Source: Sphingomonadaceae bacterium
Lineage (GTDB): Bacteria; Pseudomonadota; Alphaproteobacteria; Sphingomonadales; Sphingomonadaceae
Assembly (NCBI GenBank): GCA_021732525.1
Contig: JAKFUU010000005.1
Coordinates: 1 to 64,000, forward strand
DNA: 64,000 bases
Direction of reading: 5' to 3'
Position numbers and translations under genes: made by a program. The notes beneath the pieces are model-generated. The model was not told the origin of the DNA, did no database searches, and worked only from the letters and a program-made list of their open reading frames with translations. The stretch's first letter is position 1. The number at the start of each line of letters is the position of its first letter. Positions 44,525 to 54,170 of this stretch are shown piece by piece.

Positions 44525-45430
44525 ATGGAGACGGTTTTTTCAGCAGTGGGTTTGGAATCCGCAATGAAACAGATTGCGGACGAAATTGACGCAGAGTTTG
44601 ACCTTTTACTATCCATCCCCGATGATCCGCGCGCACGGCTGTACCAAGCGATGCGTCACGCCGCCATTGGCGGGGGAAAGCGCCTGCGCCCGTTATTACT
44701 GATCGCCACCGCCAAACTGTTTCATGTTGATCGTGATATTGCCCTGCGCGCCGGAGCGGCGGTGGAAGCCCTCCATGTCTATTCGTTGATCCATGACGAT
44801 CTGCCCTGCATGGATGACGATGCGATGCGCCGCGGCAAGCCCACGGTTCATAAGGCATTTGACGAAGCAACAGCGGTTTTAGCCGGGGATTCGTTGCATG
44901 CACTGGCTTTCGAAATATTGGCCGATACCAAAACCCATGGCGATCCATTTGTCCGGTCCGAACTGATCGCTTGCCTGGCCATGGCCAGCGGGTCGGATGG
45001 GATGGCGGGCGGACAAATGATGGATTTGGAAGCCGAAAAAATGACATTCGACCTGCCCACCGTTACCCGGTTGCAAGCGCTGAAAACCGGCGCATTAATC
45101 TCGGCGAGCGTGGAAATGGGCGCGATATTGGGCCGAATCCCGCCCGATAGCCGCGCCCCATTGCGCGGCTATGCGCGCGATATCGGCCTGGCCTTTCAAA
45201 TTGCCGATGACATTATGGATGTGGAGGGCGATGAGCAATTGGCGGGCAAGGCCCTGAATAAAGACGCCAGAGCGGGTAAGGCCACTTTCCTGTCGTTGAT
45301 GGGGCTGGAACGGGCGCGCGAACAGGCAGCGATGCTGGTTGAGCAAGCGATCGGTTATCTGTCGGCTTATGGCAAGGAGGCGGATTTGCTGCGCGCCCTT
45401 GCCCGTTACGTGCTGGAAAGGGATCGTTAA
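44525..45430 (+). CDS. ispA: Farnesyl diphosphate synthase
   Basis: Head-to-tail prenyltransferase making FPP for quinones, undecaprenyl phosphate and carotenoids. 301 residues. The first Asp-rich motif is SLIHDDLPCMDDDAMRRG (about residues 87-104), the second is IADDIMDVEGDEQLAGK. GGGKRLRPLLL and GGQMMDLEAE are further family marks. The spacing in the first motif (DDLPCMDDD, with a two-residue insert) is the bacterial FPP-synthase type. It sits 3 bp after xseB and one base before coaD. Confidence 0.95.
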   Translation: METVFSAVGLESAMKQIADEIDAEFDLLLSIPDDPRARLYQAMRHAAIGGGKRLRPLLLIATAKLFHVDRDIALRAGAAVEALHVYSLIHDDLPCMDDDAMRRGKPTVHKAFDEATAVLAGDSLHALAFEILADTKTHGDPFVRSELIACLAMASGSDGMAGGQMMDLEAEKMTFDLPTVTRLQALKTGALISASVEMGAILGRIPPDSRAPLRGYARDIGLAFQIADDIMDVEGDEQLAGKALNKDARAGKATFLSLMGLERAREQAAMLVEQAIGYLSAYGKEADLLRALARYVLERDR

Positions 45431-45431
45431 A

Positions 45432-45941
45432 ATGACGGCGCATATTGGCGTGTATCCCGGCACCTTTGACCCAATCACCTTGGGCCATATGGATATCATC
45501 CGGCGCGGGGCTATGCTGGCCGACCGGCTGGTAATCGGGGTGACCACCAATATCAGCAAGTCGCCGATGTTTTCGGACGACGAACGGATCGCCATGGTGC
45601 GGCGCGAAGTTGCCGCGCTCGCCAATCCCAACATCACCGTGGTCGGTTTCAATTCGTTGCTGATGGATTTTGCCGACGCCCAAGGCGCGGGCATTATCAT
45701 TCGCGGCATTCGCGGCGTGACCGATTTTGAATATGAATATCAACTGACCGGCATGAACCGGCAGTTGAATGACCGCGTCGAAACGGTGTTTTTGATGGCG
45801 GATGTGGCGCTGCAACCCATCGCCAGCCGCTTGGTCAAGGAAATTGCTTTCTATGGCGGCGATATCCATAAATTTGTGACGCCGGCGGTGCAAGCCGATG
45901 TCGCCGCGCGCGTGGACAAGATCGGCCGGAAAGACGGCTAA
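45432..45941 (+). CDS. coaD: Phosphopantetheine adenylyltransferase
   Basis: Fourth step of coenzyme A synthesis, joining phosphopantetheine and ATP. 169 residues. The nucleotidyltransferase motif is IGVYPGTFDPITLGHMDIIR (TLGH at residues 16-19); GFNSLLMDFADAQGAGIIIRG, FEYEYQLTGMNRQLN and SRLVKEIAFYGGD follow in family order. It begins one base after the ispA stop. panC, earlier on the same route, is at 30.3 kb. Confidence 0.97.
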   Translation: MTAHIGVYPGTFDPITLGHMDIIRRGAMLADRLVIGVTTNISKSPMFSDDERIAMVRREVAALANPNITVVGFNSLLMDFADAQGAGIIIRGIRGVTDFEYEYQLTGMNRQLNDRVETVFLMADVALQPIASRLVKEIAFYGGDIHKFVTPAVQADVAARVDKIGRKDG

Positions 45942-45960
45942 ACCAAAAACGGAGCAAGAC

Positions 45961-46830
<870 letters not shown>

Positions 46831-47187
46831 GCCGCCGCAGCGTCAGGTGCCGCCGCTTTGGCTTCGATCTGCGTTGTCAAATTCAGGCCGATCGCGCCAA
46901 TCGCGATCAATCCTATGCAAGCAATTTGCACAATGCTAAGATTTTGCTTGAACAAAATCAGCCCGATCACCGCAATCGCGACAATGCCCACGCCCGACCA
47001 TATCGCATAGGCAACGCCCACCGGTATCGTCTTGATCGCCACCGCCAAAAAACCGAAACATATCCAATAGCAAGCGATCGACGCCATCCCCAGGCCCCAG
47101 CGCGCAAAGCCGTCGGACGCCTTTAGCAAGCTGGTGCCGATCACTTCAAACAGGATCGCAATCCCAAGCAATATCCATGCATTCATT

Positions 47188-48033
47188 TTAACTTTGTCCT
47201 TCCCGATTGGTATGTTCGCCCCAATATTCCGGGGCCAGCGGTGCGATCTTCCCCCCGCTCGCCAACCGCGCGGCGGTCGCCAGTTTCATGAAATCCCATA
47301 CCTGTTTGTCAAATCCGGGGTCGGGCTGACCAGCGCCGCTGCCCGCCCATTCGTCCATTCTATCATACAGCCGCACGGCCCCATTCCACATTTCGGGCGA
47401 ATAAACCTGCGCCATGGGTTTGAGCAGGTCATACCATCTACCGACAAAAGCCTGCGCCGCATCGCTATCGGCGGATAACGGCAATGCAGCCTTTATCTCA
47501 TCGCCCAATTTTTTCCATTCCGCGCCATAAGCTTCAAAGTCAAAATCGCTGGGCATTGCGGCCATTTTTTCGGCCCACTGGGCTTTTTCTGCGGGCGTAA
47601 AGTAACGATTGGTCACTTCGGCCCATTCTTTTGGTTCCTGGTTCATCATCTTGTCTCCGCTTTCGATCAACTGACAAAAAACTTCCATATCAACCGGGTC
47701 ACTGCCGGCGCGCGATAATGTATAATGGATCAGGCTTTGGGCCTTCGCGTTGCGCGCGGCTTCTTCCTCCAGCATCTTGAGCTGCGCCGAAAGCATTGCG
47801 GAAAAATCAATTGGCTTGCCGTCCAACAGATTTTTTATCTGCGCCAGGCTGATCCCTGCTGATTTCAGCACCACAATCTGATGCAACCGCAACAATTCGG
47901 CCGGACCAAACATCCGCCGCCCCGCATAAGTGCGCAGCGGTGCAATTAACCCTTTTGCCTCATAAAAGCGCAAAGCCCGGCTCGATAAGCCGGTGCGGCG
48001 TACAACATCCTTGATATCCATCGAATCGCTCAT
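47188..48033 (-). CDS. MerR-family regulator with TipAS drug-binding domain
   Basis: 281 residues. An N-terminal MerR winged helix (IKDVVRRTGLSSRALRFYEA, KGLIAPLRTYAGRRMFG, LHQIVVLKSAGISLAQIK), a dimerising coiled coil to about residue 120, and a C-terminal TipAS antibiotic-recognition domain (WAEVTNRYFTPAEKAQWAE and following). TipA-type regulators activate drug-resistance genes on binding a ligand. The start at 48033 (MSDSMDIKDV) has AAGGG upstream; the earlier ATG at 48048 abuts the operator. It is followed by an SMR pump with one base between. Confidence 0.92.
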   Translation of the reverse strand: MSDSMDIKDVVRRTGLSSRALRFYEAKGLIAPLRTYAGRRMFGPAELLRLHQIVVLKSAGISLAQIKNLLDGKPIDFSAMLSAQLKMLEEEAARNAKAQSLIHYTLSRAGSDPVDMEVFCQLIESGDKMMNQEPKEWAEVTNRYFTPAEKAQWAEKMAAMPSDFDFEAYGAEWKKLGDEIKAALPLSADSDAAQAFVGRWYDLLKPMAQVYSPEMWNGAVRLYDRMDEWAGSGAGQPDPGFDKQVWDFMKLATAARLASGGKIAPLAPEYWGEHTNREGQS

Positions 48034-48049
48034 GCTGCCCTTATGCATC

Positions 48050-48064
48050 TTGACGCAACGTCAA
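48050..48064. promoter_or_regulatory. MerR/TipA-type operator
   Basis: TTGACG-CAA-CGTCAA, a perfect 6-3-6 inverted repeat. On the minus strand it reads TTGACGTTGCGTCAA, the form bound by TipA/SkgA-like MerR regulators. It is 17 bp upstream of the MerR start, so autoregulation is likely. It also lies at the head of the divergent ABC gene. Confidence 0.75.
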
Positions 48065-48150
48065 CATCAAGCCTTTTTGTAAGTGGTGGACTTGGCGCCC
48101 TATTCGCGGCATGCCATAGCCATGAATATTCACCAGCCGAGATATTCCGA

Positions 48151-49077
48151 TTGACCATATTGCCGCTGATCTTGCGCCGCTTGCTCACCGCGATTCCCAC
48201 TTTGCTGGGGATTATCATATTGTCTTTCCTGCTGATGCGATTTGCGCCCGGCGGACCGTTTGATGGTGAGCGGCCATTGGCCCCCGAAACCCGCGCGGCG
48301 TTGGAGGCGGCCTATGGTCTTAATAAGGGCTTGGGAACGCAGATATGGCTCTATCTCAGCCGGCTGGCGCAGGGCGATTTTGGTCCCAGCCTGATCTACC
48401 GCGATTTCACCGTAACCGAATTGATTGCGCAGAGCCTACCTATATCCTTGCTGATCGGCGGGTTGGCGCTTTTGCTGGCAAGTGTGCTGGGGATAAGCGC
48501 GGGCCTGTTCGCCGCTGCGCGCGCCGGGATGTGGCAGGATCAAGCCTTGATGCTGACCGCAACCCTGCTGACCGCGTTGCCGACATTTGTTACCGGGCCA
48601 TTGCTCGCGCTGATCTTCGGATTATGGCTCGGCTGGCTGCCGGTATCGGGGCAAGGTGGCGGCGGCGCATGGCTCCTCCTGCCGGTCATCGCCTTGGCGC
48701 TTCCGGTGGCGGGCGCGGTTGCCAAACTTGCCCGCGCGGGGCTAGCGGAGATATTGGGGCAGGATCATATCCGCGCCGCGCGCGCGCGCGGGGTCGCGCC
48801 GCTCACCATCCTGCGCCGCCATGCGCTGCGCCCCGCGCTGGTTCCGGTGGCCAGCTATCTGGGGCCGGCGGCGGCGGGATTGCTAACCGGCGCGGTGGTA
48901 ATCGAAACGGTGTTTGGCCTGCCCGGATTGGGCCGCTATTTTGTCCAAGGCGCGCTCAACCGTGATTATCCGCTCGTTCTCGGCGTGGTGACGCTTTACG
49001 CCGCGCTCATCATCCTCTTCAACCTGATCGCCGACCTGATTTACGGCTGGCTCGATCCGCGGATGCGGGATGTGTGA
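48151..49077 (+). CDS. ABC transporter permease, OppB/DppB/YejB type
   Basis: First inner-membrane subunit of a peptide/nickel-class importer. About 308 residues; six helices, with IPTLLGIIILSFLLMRFAPG at the N-terminus and the EAA loop (GLAEILGQDHIRAARARGVA) before the last helices. VIETVFGLPGLGRYFVQGAL is typical of OppB. Start uncertain: TTG 48151 or TTG 48160 give a family-like N-terminus; the frame opens at 48043, but those first residues are not OppB-like. Its partner permease is 565 bp downstream, separated by a GxxExxY cassette. Confidence 0.88.
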   Translation: MTILPLILRRLLTAIPTLLGIIILSFLLMRFAPGGPFDGERPLAPETRAALEAAYGLNKGLGTQIWLYLSRLAQGDFGPSLIYRDFTVTELIAQSLPISLLIGGLALLLASVLGISAGLFAAARAGMWQDQALMLTATLLTALPTFVTGPLLALIFGLWLGWLPVSGQGGGGAWLLLPVIALALPVAGAVAKLARAGLAEILGQDHIRAARARGVAPLTILRRHALRPALVPVASYLGPAAAGLLTGAVVIETVFGLPGLGRYFVQGALNRDYPLVLGVVTLYAALIILFNLIADLIYGWLDPRMRDV

Positions 49078-49099
49078 TTATAGCGGGCAGTGCGCATTA

Positions 49100-49571
49100 T
49101 TTCATGCAAAGATAAGAAGAAAAAGAAGGTAATAAGCTTGGTGTTATCGGAAGAAATCGAACGATTGGCCAGCACCGCCATTGATTGCGGGTTGAAAATC
49201 CACATTGAACTCGGCCCCGGATTGATGGAATCGGTCTATGAAGCGGTTCTTGAGAACCGCTTGAGAAAAATAAATATGAAGGTAGACCGGCAAAAGCCAA
49301 TCAAGATTATGGTTGATGGCCTTAGTTTGCCGGACGCCTTTCGCTGCGACTTGCTGATTGAGGACAAGCTACTCATTGAATTGAAATCGGTAACCATGCT
49401 TGCAAATCTGCATCAAATGCAGACGCTCACTTATCTGCGTCTTATGAATTTGCCATTGGGCCTACTGCTCAACTTTGGCAGGGAAACCTTCAAACAGGGT
49501 ATCAAACGGATCGTCAATAATCATGCCGCCTAAACTTTTGATCTTCTTTATCTTCTTATCTTTGCGTGAAA
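49100..49571. mobile_element. Putative GxxExxY cassette bounded by inverted repeats
   Basis: The 29-bp arms 49100-49128 and 49543-49571 are inverted copies that agree at 27 of 29 positions (left arm begins TTTCATGCAAAGATAAGAAG; the complement of the right begins TTTCACGCAAAGATAAGAAG). They enclose a single GxxExxY gene. The unit splits an otherwise compact ABC operon. No transposase is present, so it is either non-autonomous or not mobile. The classification is inference. Confidence 0.6.
49141..49533 (+). CDS. GxxExxY protein (PDDEXK_3 nuclease-superfamily fold)
   Basis: About 130 residues. The name-giving motif is GPGLMESVYEAVLE (G-x-x-E-x-x-Y). The later AFRCDLLIEDKLLIELKSV provides an Asp and an E-x-K, matching the PD-(D/E)xK core, and the C-terminus has the usual PLGLLLNFG. 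The biochemical role of the family is not established. GTG 49141 is preferred; the frame opens at GTG 49090 within the left inverted repeat, which gives a lysine-rich leader unlike the family. Codon use is more AT-rich than in the neighbouring permeases. It is flanked by 29-bp inverted repeats. Confidence 0.87.
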   Translation: MLSEEIERLASTAIDCGLKIHIELGPGLMESVYEAVLENRLRKINMKVDRQKPIKIMVDGLSLPDAFRCDLLIEDKLLIELKSVTMLANLHQMQTLTYLRLMNLPLGLLLNFGRETFKQGIKRIVNNHAA

Positions 49572-49641
49572 TTTTTGGCGCTACCCTCCGCATATTGCTA
49601 TAGCGTCTTTGCGTGAACCAAATTTACGACCCGAAAAGCTG

Positions 49642-50436
49642 ATGCGTATTCCCCTCATCATCACCGCGATTATCGCTTTCGCTGCATTTTTGTTGCCTCT
49701 CGTCCTGCCATGGGGGCATGCGGCGATTGATTGGGATAGCGTCAATGCAGGCCTTTTTCACGAGGGGCATATTCTGGGCACCGACGATCTGGGACGCGAC
49801 CGGCTCGCCCGGCTGCTGGTGGGCACGCGCACGACGATTTTCGTCGCGCTGGCGGCGGCGATGGTGGCGCTGATTATCGGCACCATCTGGGGCGCGGCCG
49901 CTGGCTGGATCGGGGGACGAACCGATGAGATGATGATGCGGATTGTCGACGGGCTTTATGCGCTGCCCTTCATGTTCGTCGTCATTTTGCTGATGGTGGT
50001 TTTTGGCCGGTCGATCTTGCTCGTCTTTATCGGCATTGGCATGGTCGAATGGCTGACGATGGCGCGGGTGGTGCGCGGGCAAGTTTTGGCGCTCAAAAAC
50101 CGGCCCTTTGTCTTGGCTGCTGAAGCTGCCGGATCGCCGGGGTATGCCATATTGCTGCGCCATATATTACCCAATGTCGCGGGCGTTGCCGCCGCCTATC
50201 TGATGCTCACGGTGCCGCAAGTGGTGATGGTGGAGAGTTTTCTTTCCTTTCTCGGACTGGGCGTGCAGGAACCACTGACCTCGCTCGGTATTTTGGTGAA
50301 TGAGGGCGCCGATGAGATGGATTTGATTCCCGCCGCCCTGCTGCTACCCGGCGGCATGCTGGTGACCATTATCATCTGCCTGACGCTCGCAGGGGAGAAA
50401 TATCGCGACCGGATGGCGGCGGAGGCGCGCGCGTGA
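49642..50436 (+). CDS. ABC transporter permease, OppC/DppC/YejE type
   Basis: Second permease of the importer, 264 residues. HILGTDDLGRDRLARLLVGT is the OppC-type start of the membrane domain; LALKNRPFVLAAEAAGSPGY is its EAA loop, and TVPQVVMVESFLSFLGLGVQ follows. ATG 49642 is preferred over the earlier GTG-type opening at 49609, which overlaps a copy of the cassette tip. Its TGA overlaps the GTG start of the fused ATPase by 4 bases. Confidence 0.9.
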   Translation: MRIPLIITAIIAFAAFLLPLVLPWGHAAIDWDSVNAGLFHEGHILGTDDLGRDRLARLLVGTRTTIFVALAAAMVALIIGTIWGAAAGWIGGRTDEMMMRIVDGLYALPFMFVVILLMVVFGRSILLVFIGIGMVEWLTMARVVRGQVLALKNRPFVLAAEAAGSPGYAILLRHILPNVAGVAAAYLMLTVPQVVMVESFLSFLGLGVQEPLTSLGILVNEGADEMDLIPAALLLPGGMLVTIIICLTLAGEKYRDRMAAEARA

Positions 50437-52001
50437 CACCGCTTTATCAGGCCAGCCATCTCTGCATTGATATTGGCGGTAAGCGGATCGCGGATAATAT
50501 CAGTTTTGCGATTGCGCCCGGTGAAATTGTCGCGCTCGCGGGCGCATCGGGCGCGGGCAAGAGCATGAGCGCCATGACCCCTTTTGGCTTGACCCATGCC
50601 ATCGCCAGCGGATCGGCAATGCTGGCGGGGCAGCAGCTAATCGGTATGGCAGAGAAGGATCTGCGCTCCATTCGTGCGGCGCAATTGGGTTTCATATTTC
50701 AGCAGCCGTTAACCGCGCTGACCCCGCACCGCACCGTTGCGGCGCATTTGACCGAAGCGGCATGCCAAGCGGGCGGCGCGCGGCCTTCGCACAAGGATAT
50801 GGCGGCGATGCTGGCCAATGTGGGCTTGTCGCGGCCCGAAGAACGTTTGGCGCAATATCCGCACCGATTGTCGGGCGGGGAGCGGCAACGGGTGCTGATT
50901 GCGGCGGCATTGGCGCATGGGCCAAGCCTGTTGATCGCGGATGAGCCGGTGAGCGCGCTCGATGCGGCGCTGCGCCGCGATGTGATGGCGATGCTGACGG
51001 GGCTGTGCCGGGATCGCGGTATGGCGATGCTGCTGGTCAGCCACGATCTGGCCGGGATCGAGCAATATGCCGACCGGCTGTTATTGTTACAGGATGGCAG
51101 GTTGATCGAAAGCGGCGCGGCGGCGGTGATCGTGCAAAAACCCCGGTCCGATTACGGCAAAGCTTTGATGGCGGCGACGCCCCGGCTGGACGAAGCCTTG
51201 CCCCCTTTGCTCGCCCCCGGCGCAATATTGCTGGAGGCGCGCAATATTTCGGTGCATTTCCCGAAGGCCGGATGGCGGGGTGGCTGGCGCGGCGAAAATC
51301 TACAAGCCGTGGATAATGTCAGCTTGACGCTGGCCAAGGGCGAGACTTTGGCGCTGGTTGGCGGGTCTGGTTCGGGCAAATCGACGCTCGGGCGCGCCAT
51401 CGCCGGGCTGGGGCCGATGCAAGCGGGCACGGTGATTTGGCAAGGAAAGCCGCTGCCGCCGCGTGCGCGCCGCACCGCCGAACATCGCCGGTTGATCCAG
51501 CCGGTATTTCAAGATCCGCTGGCCAGCCTTGATCCGCGCTGGAGCGTTGCGCAAACCATTGCTGAACCGCTGCGCTGGCTTTTGCCCGCTGCGGAGCGCG
51601 GAACGATGGGCGGAGCGCTGGTCACAAAGCTGCTCGAAGAAGTCGATCTGCCCGCCGAATTTGCGACACGCAAACCTGCCGCGTTGTCGGGCGGTCAAGC
51701 GCAGCGCGTGGCGATCGCGCGGGCGCTCGCCGCCGATCCGCAGATGCTGCTGCTCGATGAAGCGACATCGGCGCTCGACCCATTGGTGGCGGGCGGGGTG
51801 ACGGCTTTGCTGGGCCGGTTGCAAAAGGAGCGCGGGCTTTCAGTCCTGTTTATCACGCATGACCTCGCCTTGGCGCGGCGCGTGGCACACCGGATCGCGG
51901 TGATGGAAAATGGCCATATTGTGGAAACAGCGCCGCGCGATACGATATTTTCCGCCCCGCAAGCCGAAGCAACCCGCCGCTTGATCGCGGCCAGCCATTA
52001 A
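50433..52001 (+). CDS. Fused dual-ATPase subunit of peptide-type ABC transporter (OppD-OppF/YejF-like)
   Basis: 522 residues containing two full nucleotide-binding domains in one chain. NBD1 (about 1-250): Walker A GASGAGKSMS, signature LSGGERQRVLIAAALA, Walker B LLIADEPVSALD. NBD2 (about 270-520): Walker A GGSGSGKSTLG, signature LSGGQAQRVAIARALA, Walker B LLLDEATSALDP. It starts with GTG overlapping the permease stop (GTGA). No substrate-binding protein gene lies in the cluster, so the binding component is elsewhere. Substrate (oligopeptide, microcin-like or nickel) not predictable. Confidence 0.92.
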   Translation: MTPLYQASHLCIDIGGKRIADNISFAIAPGEIVALAGASGAGKSMSAMTPFGLTHAIASGSAMLAGQQLIGMAEKDLRSIRAAQLGFIFQQPLTALTPHRTVAAHLTEAACQAGGARPSHKDMAAMLANVGLSRPEERLAQYPHRLSGGERQRVLIAAALAHGPSLLIADEPVSALDAALRRDVMAMLTGLCRDRGMAMLLVSHDLAGIEQYADRLLLLQDGRLIESGAAAVIVQKPRSDYGKALMAATPRLDEALPPLLAPGAILLEARNISVHFPKAGWRGGWRGENLQAVDNVSLTLAKGETLALVGGSGSGKSTLGRAIAGLGPMQAGTVIWQGKPLPPRARRTAEHRRLIQPVFQDPLASLDPRWSVAQTIAEPLRWLLPAAERGTMGGALVTKLLEEVDLPAEFATRKPAALSGGQAQRVAIARALAADPQMLLLDEATSALDPLVAGGVTALLGRLQKERGLSVLFITHDLALARRVAHRIAVMENGHIVETAPRDTIFSAPQAEATRRLIAASH

Positions 52002-52009
52002 CATTGCCC

Positions 52010-53206
52010 TTATCCGATAGGGCGGGCGGCGCCGAATGCCTGGCTTAAATCGGCGATCAGATCATCGGTGTCTTCAAGCCCAATTTGCAGGCGGATAACG
52101 CCATTTTCGGCGGGCCAGTGTGTGGCACTGCGGAATTTTTCGGGATGGACGGGCAGCGCAAGGCTTTCGAAACCACCCCAGCTATAGCCAATGCCGAACA
52201 GCTCCAGCGCGTCGACGATGGCCGCCGCTTTGGCTTTGCTTCCGTTCAGTATGAAGGAAAATAAACCCGAAGAACCCGTGAAATCGCGCCGCCAAAATTC
52301 ATGACCAGGGCAGCTGGGCAAGGCAGGATGGAGCACGCGCGCGACGCCATCCAATGATTCCAACCAACGCGCGATTTTTAGCGCCGACGCCTCATGCTGG
52401 CGCAATCGCACCGCCATAGTCCGCAATCCGCGCGCCGCAAGATAGGCATCATCGGGCGACAGCACTTGCCCCAATGCGCGCGCGGTTTGCCCGATCCGGT
52501 TCCAATATTTCTTATTTGCCGTCACGCTGCCGATCATCGCATCGCTATGCCCGACGATATATTTGGTCGCCGCCAATATTGAGATATCGACGCCTTTTTC
52601 CAGAGCGGTGAAAAAATATGGCGTCGCCCAGGTGTTGTCGAGCAAGCAGCAAATATCGCGCGCCTTTGCCGCCGCGCAGATGGCGGGAATATCCTGCACC
52701 TCAAAAGTCAGGCTGCCGGGGCTTTCGAGCAGAATAGCGCGCGTTTTATCGCAAAAATATTGGGCAATATCCGCGCCCGCCACCGGGTCATAATAGCGCG
52801 TTTCAATGCCGTATTTTTTGAGGAAACCATCGGCAAAGCTGCGGCTGGGATCATAAGCGCTGTCGGCCATCAACAGCACATCACCGGGCCGCAGCACCGC
52901 CAGCAACGCGCAGGCAATGGCGGCGACGCCCGACGGATAGAGCATCGTGCCCTCCGCCCCCGGCTCCAGATCGGTCAACGCATCGGCGAGCGCCCATTGC
53001 GTCGGCCCGCCGCGCCGGCCGTAAAAAAATGCGCGGGCATCGGCGCTCTGATTTTTGGAGGCCTCCAATGCGGCGACATTGTCATATAAATGTGTGCTGG
53101 CGCGCCAGACGGGCGGGTTGACCGCCGGGCCCGTCAACGCCTTGCTGCGCCCGCCTGTGATAAGCTTGGTTTCCAGCTTTTGCGGCCTGTCGCCATCCTT
53201 GCTCAA
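52010..53206 (-). CDS. metC: Cystathionine beta-lyase (PLP-dependent, MetC type)
   Basis: Cleaves cystathionine to homocysteine, pyruvate and ammonia, or a related gamma-family reaction. About 398 residues. The PLP-binding lysine is in ILAATKYIVGHSDAM; LYPSGVAAIACALLAVL, LLDNTWATPYFFTALEKGVD and the C-terminal SWGGFESLALPVHPEK are diagnostic, the last typical of MetC. The frame opens at 53251, but TTG 53206 is preferred: GGGGGAGG sits 4 bases upstream and the TTG overlaps the sseA stop, giving coupled translation of two sulfur genes. Confidence 0.9.
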   Translation of the reverse strand: MSKDGDRPQKLETKLITGGRSKALTGPAVNPPVWRASTHLYDNVAALEASKNQSADARAFFYGRRGGPTQWALADALTDLEPGAEGTMLYPSGVAAIACALLAVLRPGDVLLMADSAYDPSRSFADGFLKKYGIETRYYDPVAGADIAQYFCDKTRAILLESPGSLTFEVQDIPAICAAAKARDICCLLDNTWATPYFFTALEKGVDISILAATKYIVGHSDAMIGSVTANKKYWNRIGQTARALGQVLSPDDAYLAARGLRTMAVRLRQHEASALKIARWLESLDGVARVLHPALPSCPGHEFWRRDFTGSSGLFSFILNGSKAKAAAIVDALELFGIGYSWGGFESLALPVHPEKFRSATHWPAENGVIRLQIGLEDTDDLIADLSQAFGAARPIG

Positions 53207-54048
53207 TGCGCCTCCCCCAATTGCTTTGGCGTGTCCGCATCCATGCCCCATTCGGCCCAGCTGCCGTCATAGAGCGCAACGTCCTCTTTCCCGAGCAGCT
53301 TAGCACCGAACAGCAGCACTGCCGCAGTCATTCCTGAACCGCAACTTGTCACCAATGGCCGGTTCAAATCGACACCCGCTTGTTCAAAAACCCGGCGCAG
53401 CGCGTCCCTCTGTTTCCAGGTTCCATCGGCATTGAAAAGCTGCCCATGCGGCAAATTTCGGCTGCCCGGAATATGCCCGGCGGCCATCCCGGCGCGCGGT
53501 TCGGGCTCGTCACCGGCAAAGCGCGCGGCGGGGCGGGCATCGACAATCTGTTCGGCCTTGCTGTCTAGATTGGCGAGCATATCGGCCTTTGACCGGACAT
53601 TCTTCATATCGGCCCACACGGTGAAATGGCGGTGGCGCAGCGTTGTTGTTCCCGATTCCAGTGCGCGCCCCTCGGCCTTCCATTTAGCCAGGCCGCCGTC
53701 CAATATCGCCACATCATGCGCGCCAAATAAGCGGAGCATGAACCAGGCGCGCGCGGAACTTTTCAACGGGCTGTCATCATATAGCACGATCCGGCTGCCA
53801 TCGCCGAGGCCGAGCGACTGCATCCGGCTGGCGAATTTTTCGGGCGGCGGCAGGGTATTTTCAATGACCGCATTGCTATCGATCAAATCGGCGAGATCCA
53901 TGAAAATCGCGGTTGGAATATGCCCCGCTTCATATGCGGCGCGCGCATCGCGCTGCATATCGGGCAGGAATTTTGTGGCATCAACAATGCGCAGGTCCGA
54001 CGCGCCAATCTCCTTCGCGAGCCACTGCGTGGTCACCAGATGTTCCAT
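53203..54048 (-). CDS. sseA: 3-mercaptopyruvate sulfurtransferase
   Basis: Two-domain rhodanese-fold enzyme moving sulfur from 3-mercaptopyruvate to thiol acceptors. 281 residues. Domain 1 (about 1-125) is non-catalytic (DLRIVDATKFLPDMQRDARA); domain 2 carries the active-site loop PLVTSCGSGMTAAVLLFG, whose CGSGMT is the MST type (CG[SA]GVT) rather than the CRKGV of thiosulfate rhodanese. GHIPGSRNLPHGQLFN precedes it. Its stop overlaps the metC start. Divergent from queF with about 120 bp between. Confidence 0.93.
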   Translation of the reverse strand: MEHLVTTQWLAKEIGASDLRIVDATKFLPDMQRDARAAYEAGHIPTAIFMDLADLIDSNAVIENTLPPPEKFASRMQSLGLGDGSRIVLYDDSPLKSSARAWFMLRLFGAHDVAILDGGLAKWKAEGRALESGTTTLRHRHFTVWADMKNVRSKADMLANLDSKAEQIVDARPAARFAGDEPEPRAGMAAGHIPGSRNLPHGQLFNADGTWKQRDALRRVFEQAGVDLNRPLVTSCGSGMTAAVLLFGAKLLGKEDVALYDGSWAEWGMDADTPKQLGEAH

Positions 54049-54170
54049 AACTTCCCCGCCGAACCATGATTCTATTTATCATGTCACAATATGCTGCGTC
54101 GCAACGCTAGTCGAGCCTTTATCGAGTCGTGGTTGGTGACAAAGCGGCTTTGCTCGGTTAAACGCAAGAA

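Noticed and set aside
54049-54170. preQ1 riboswitch upstream of queF
   Set aside because: No preQ1 hairpin with the A-rich tail was seen in the 122-bp divergent region.
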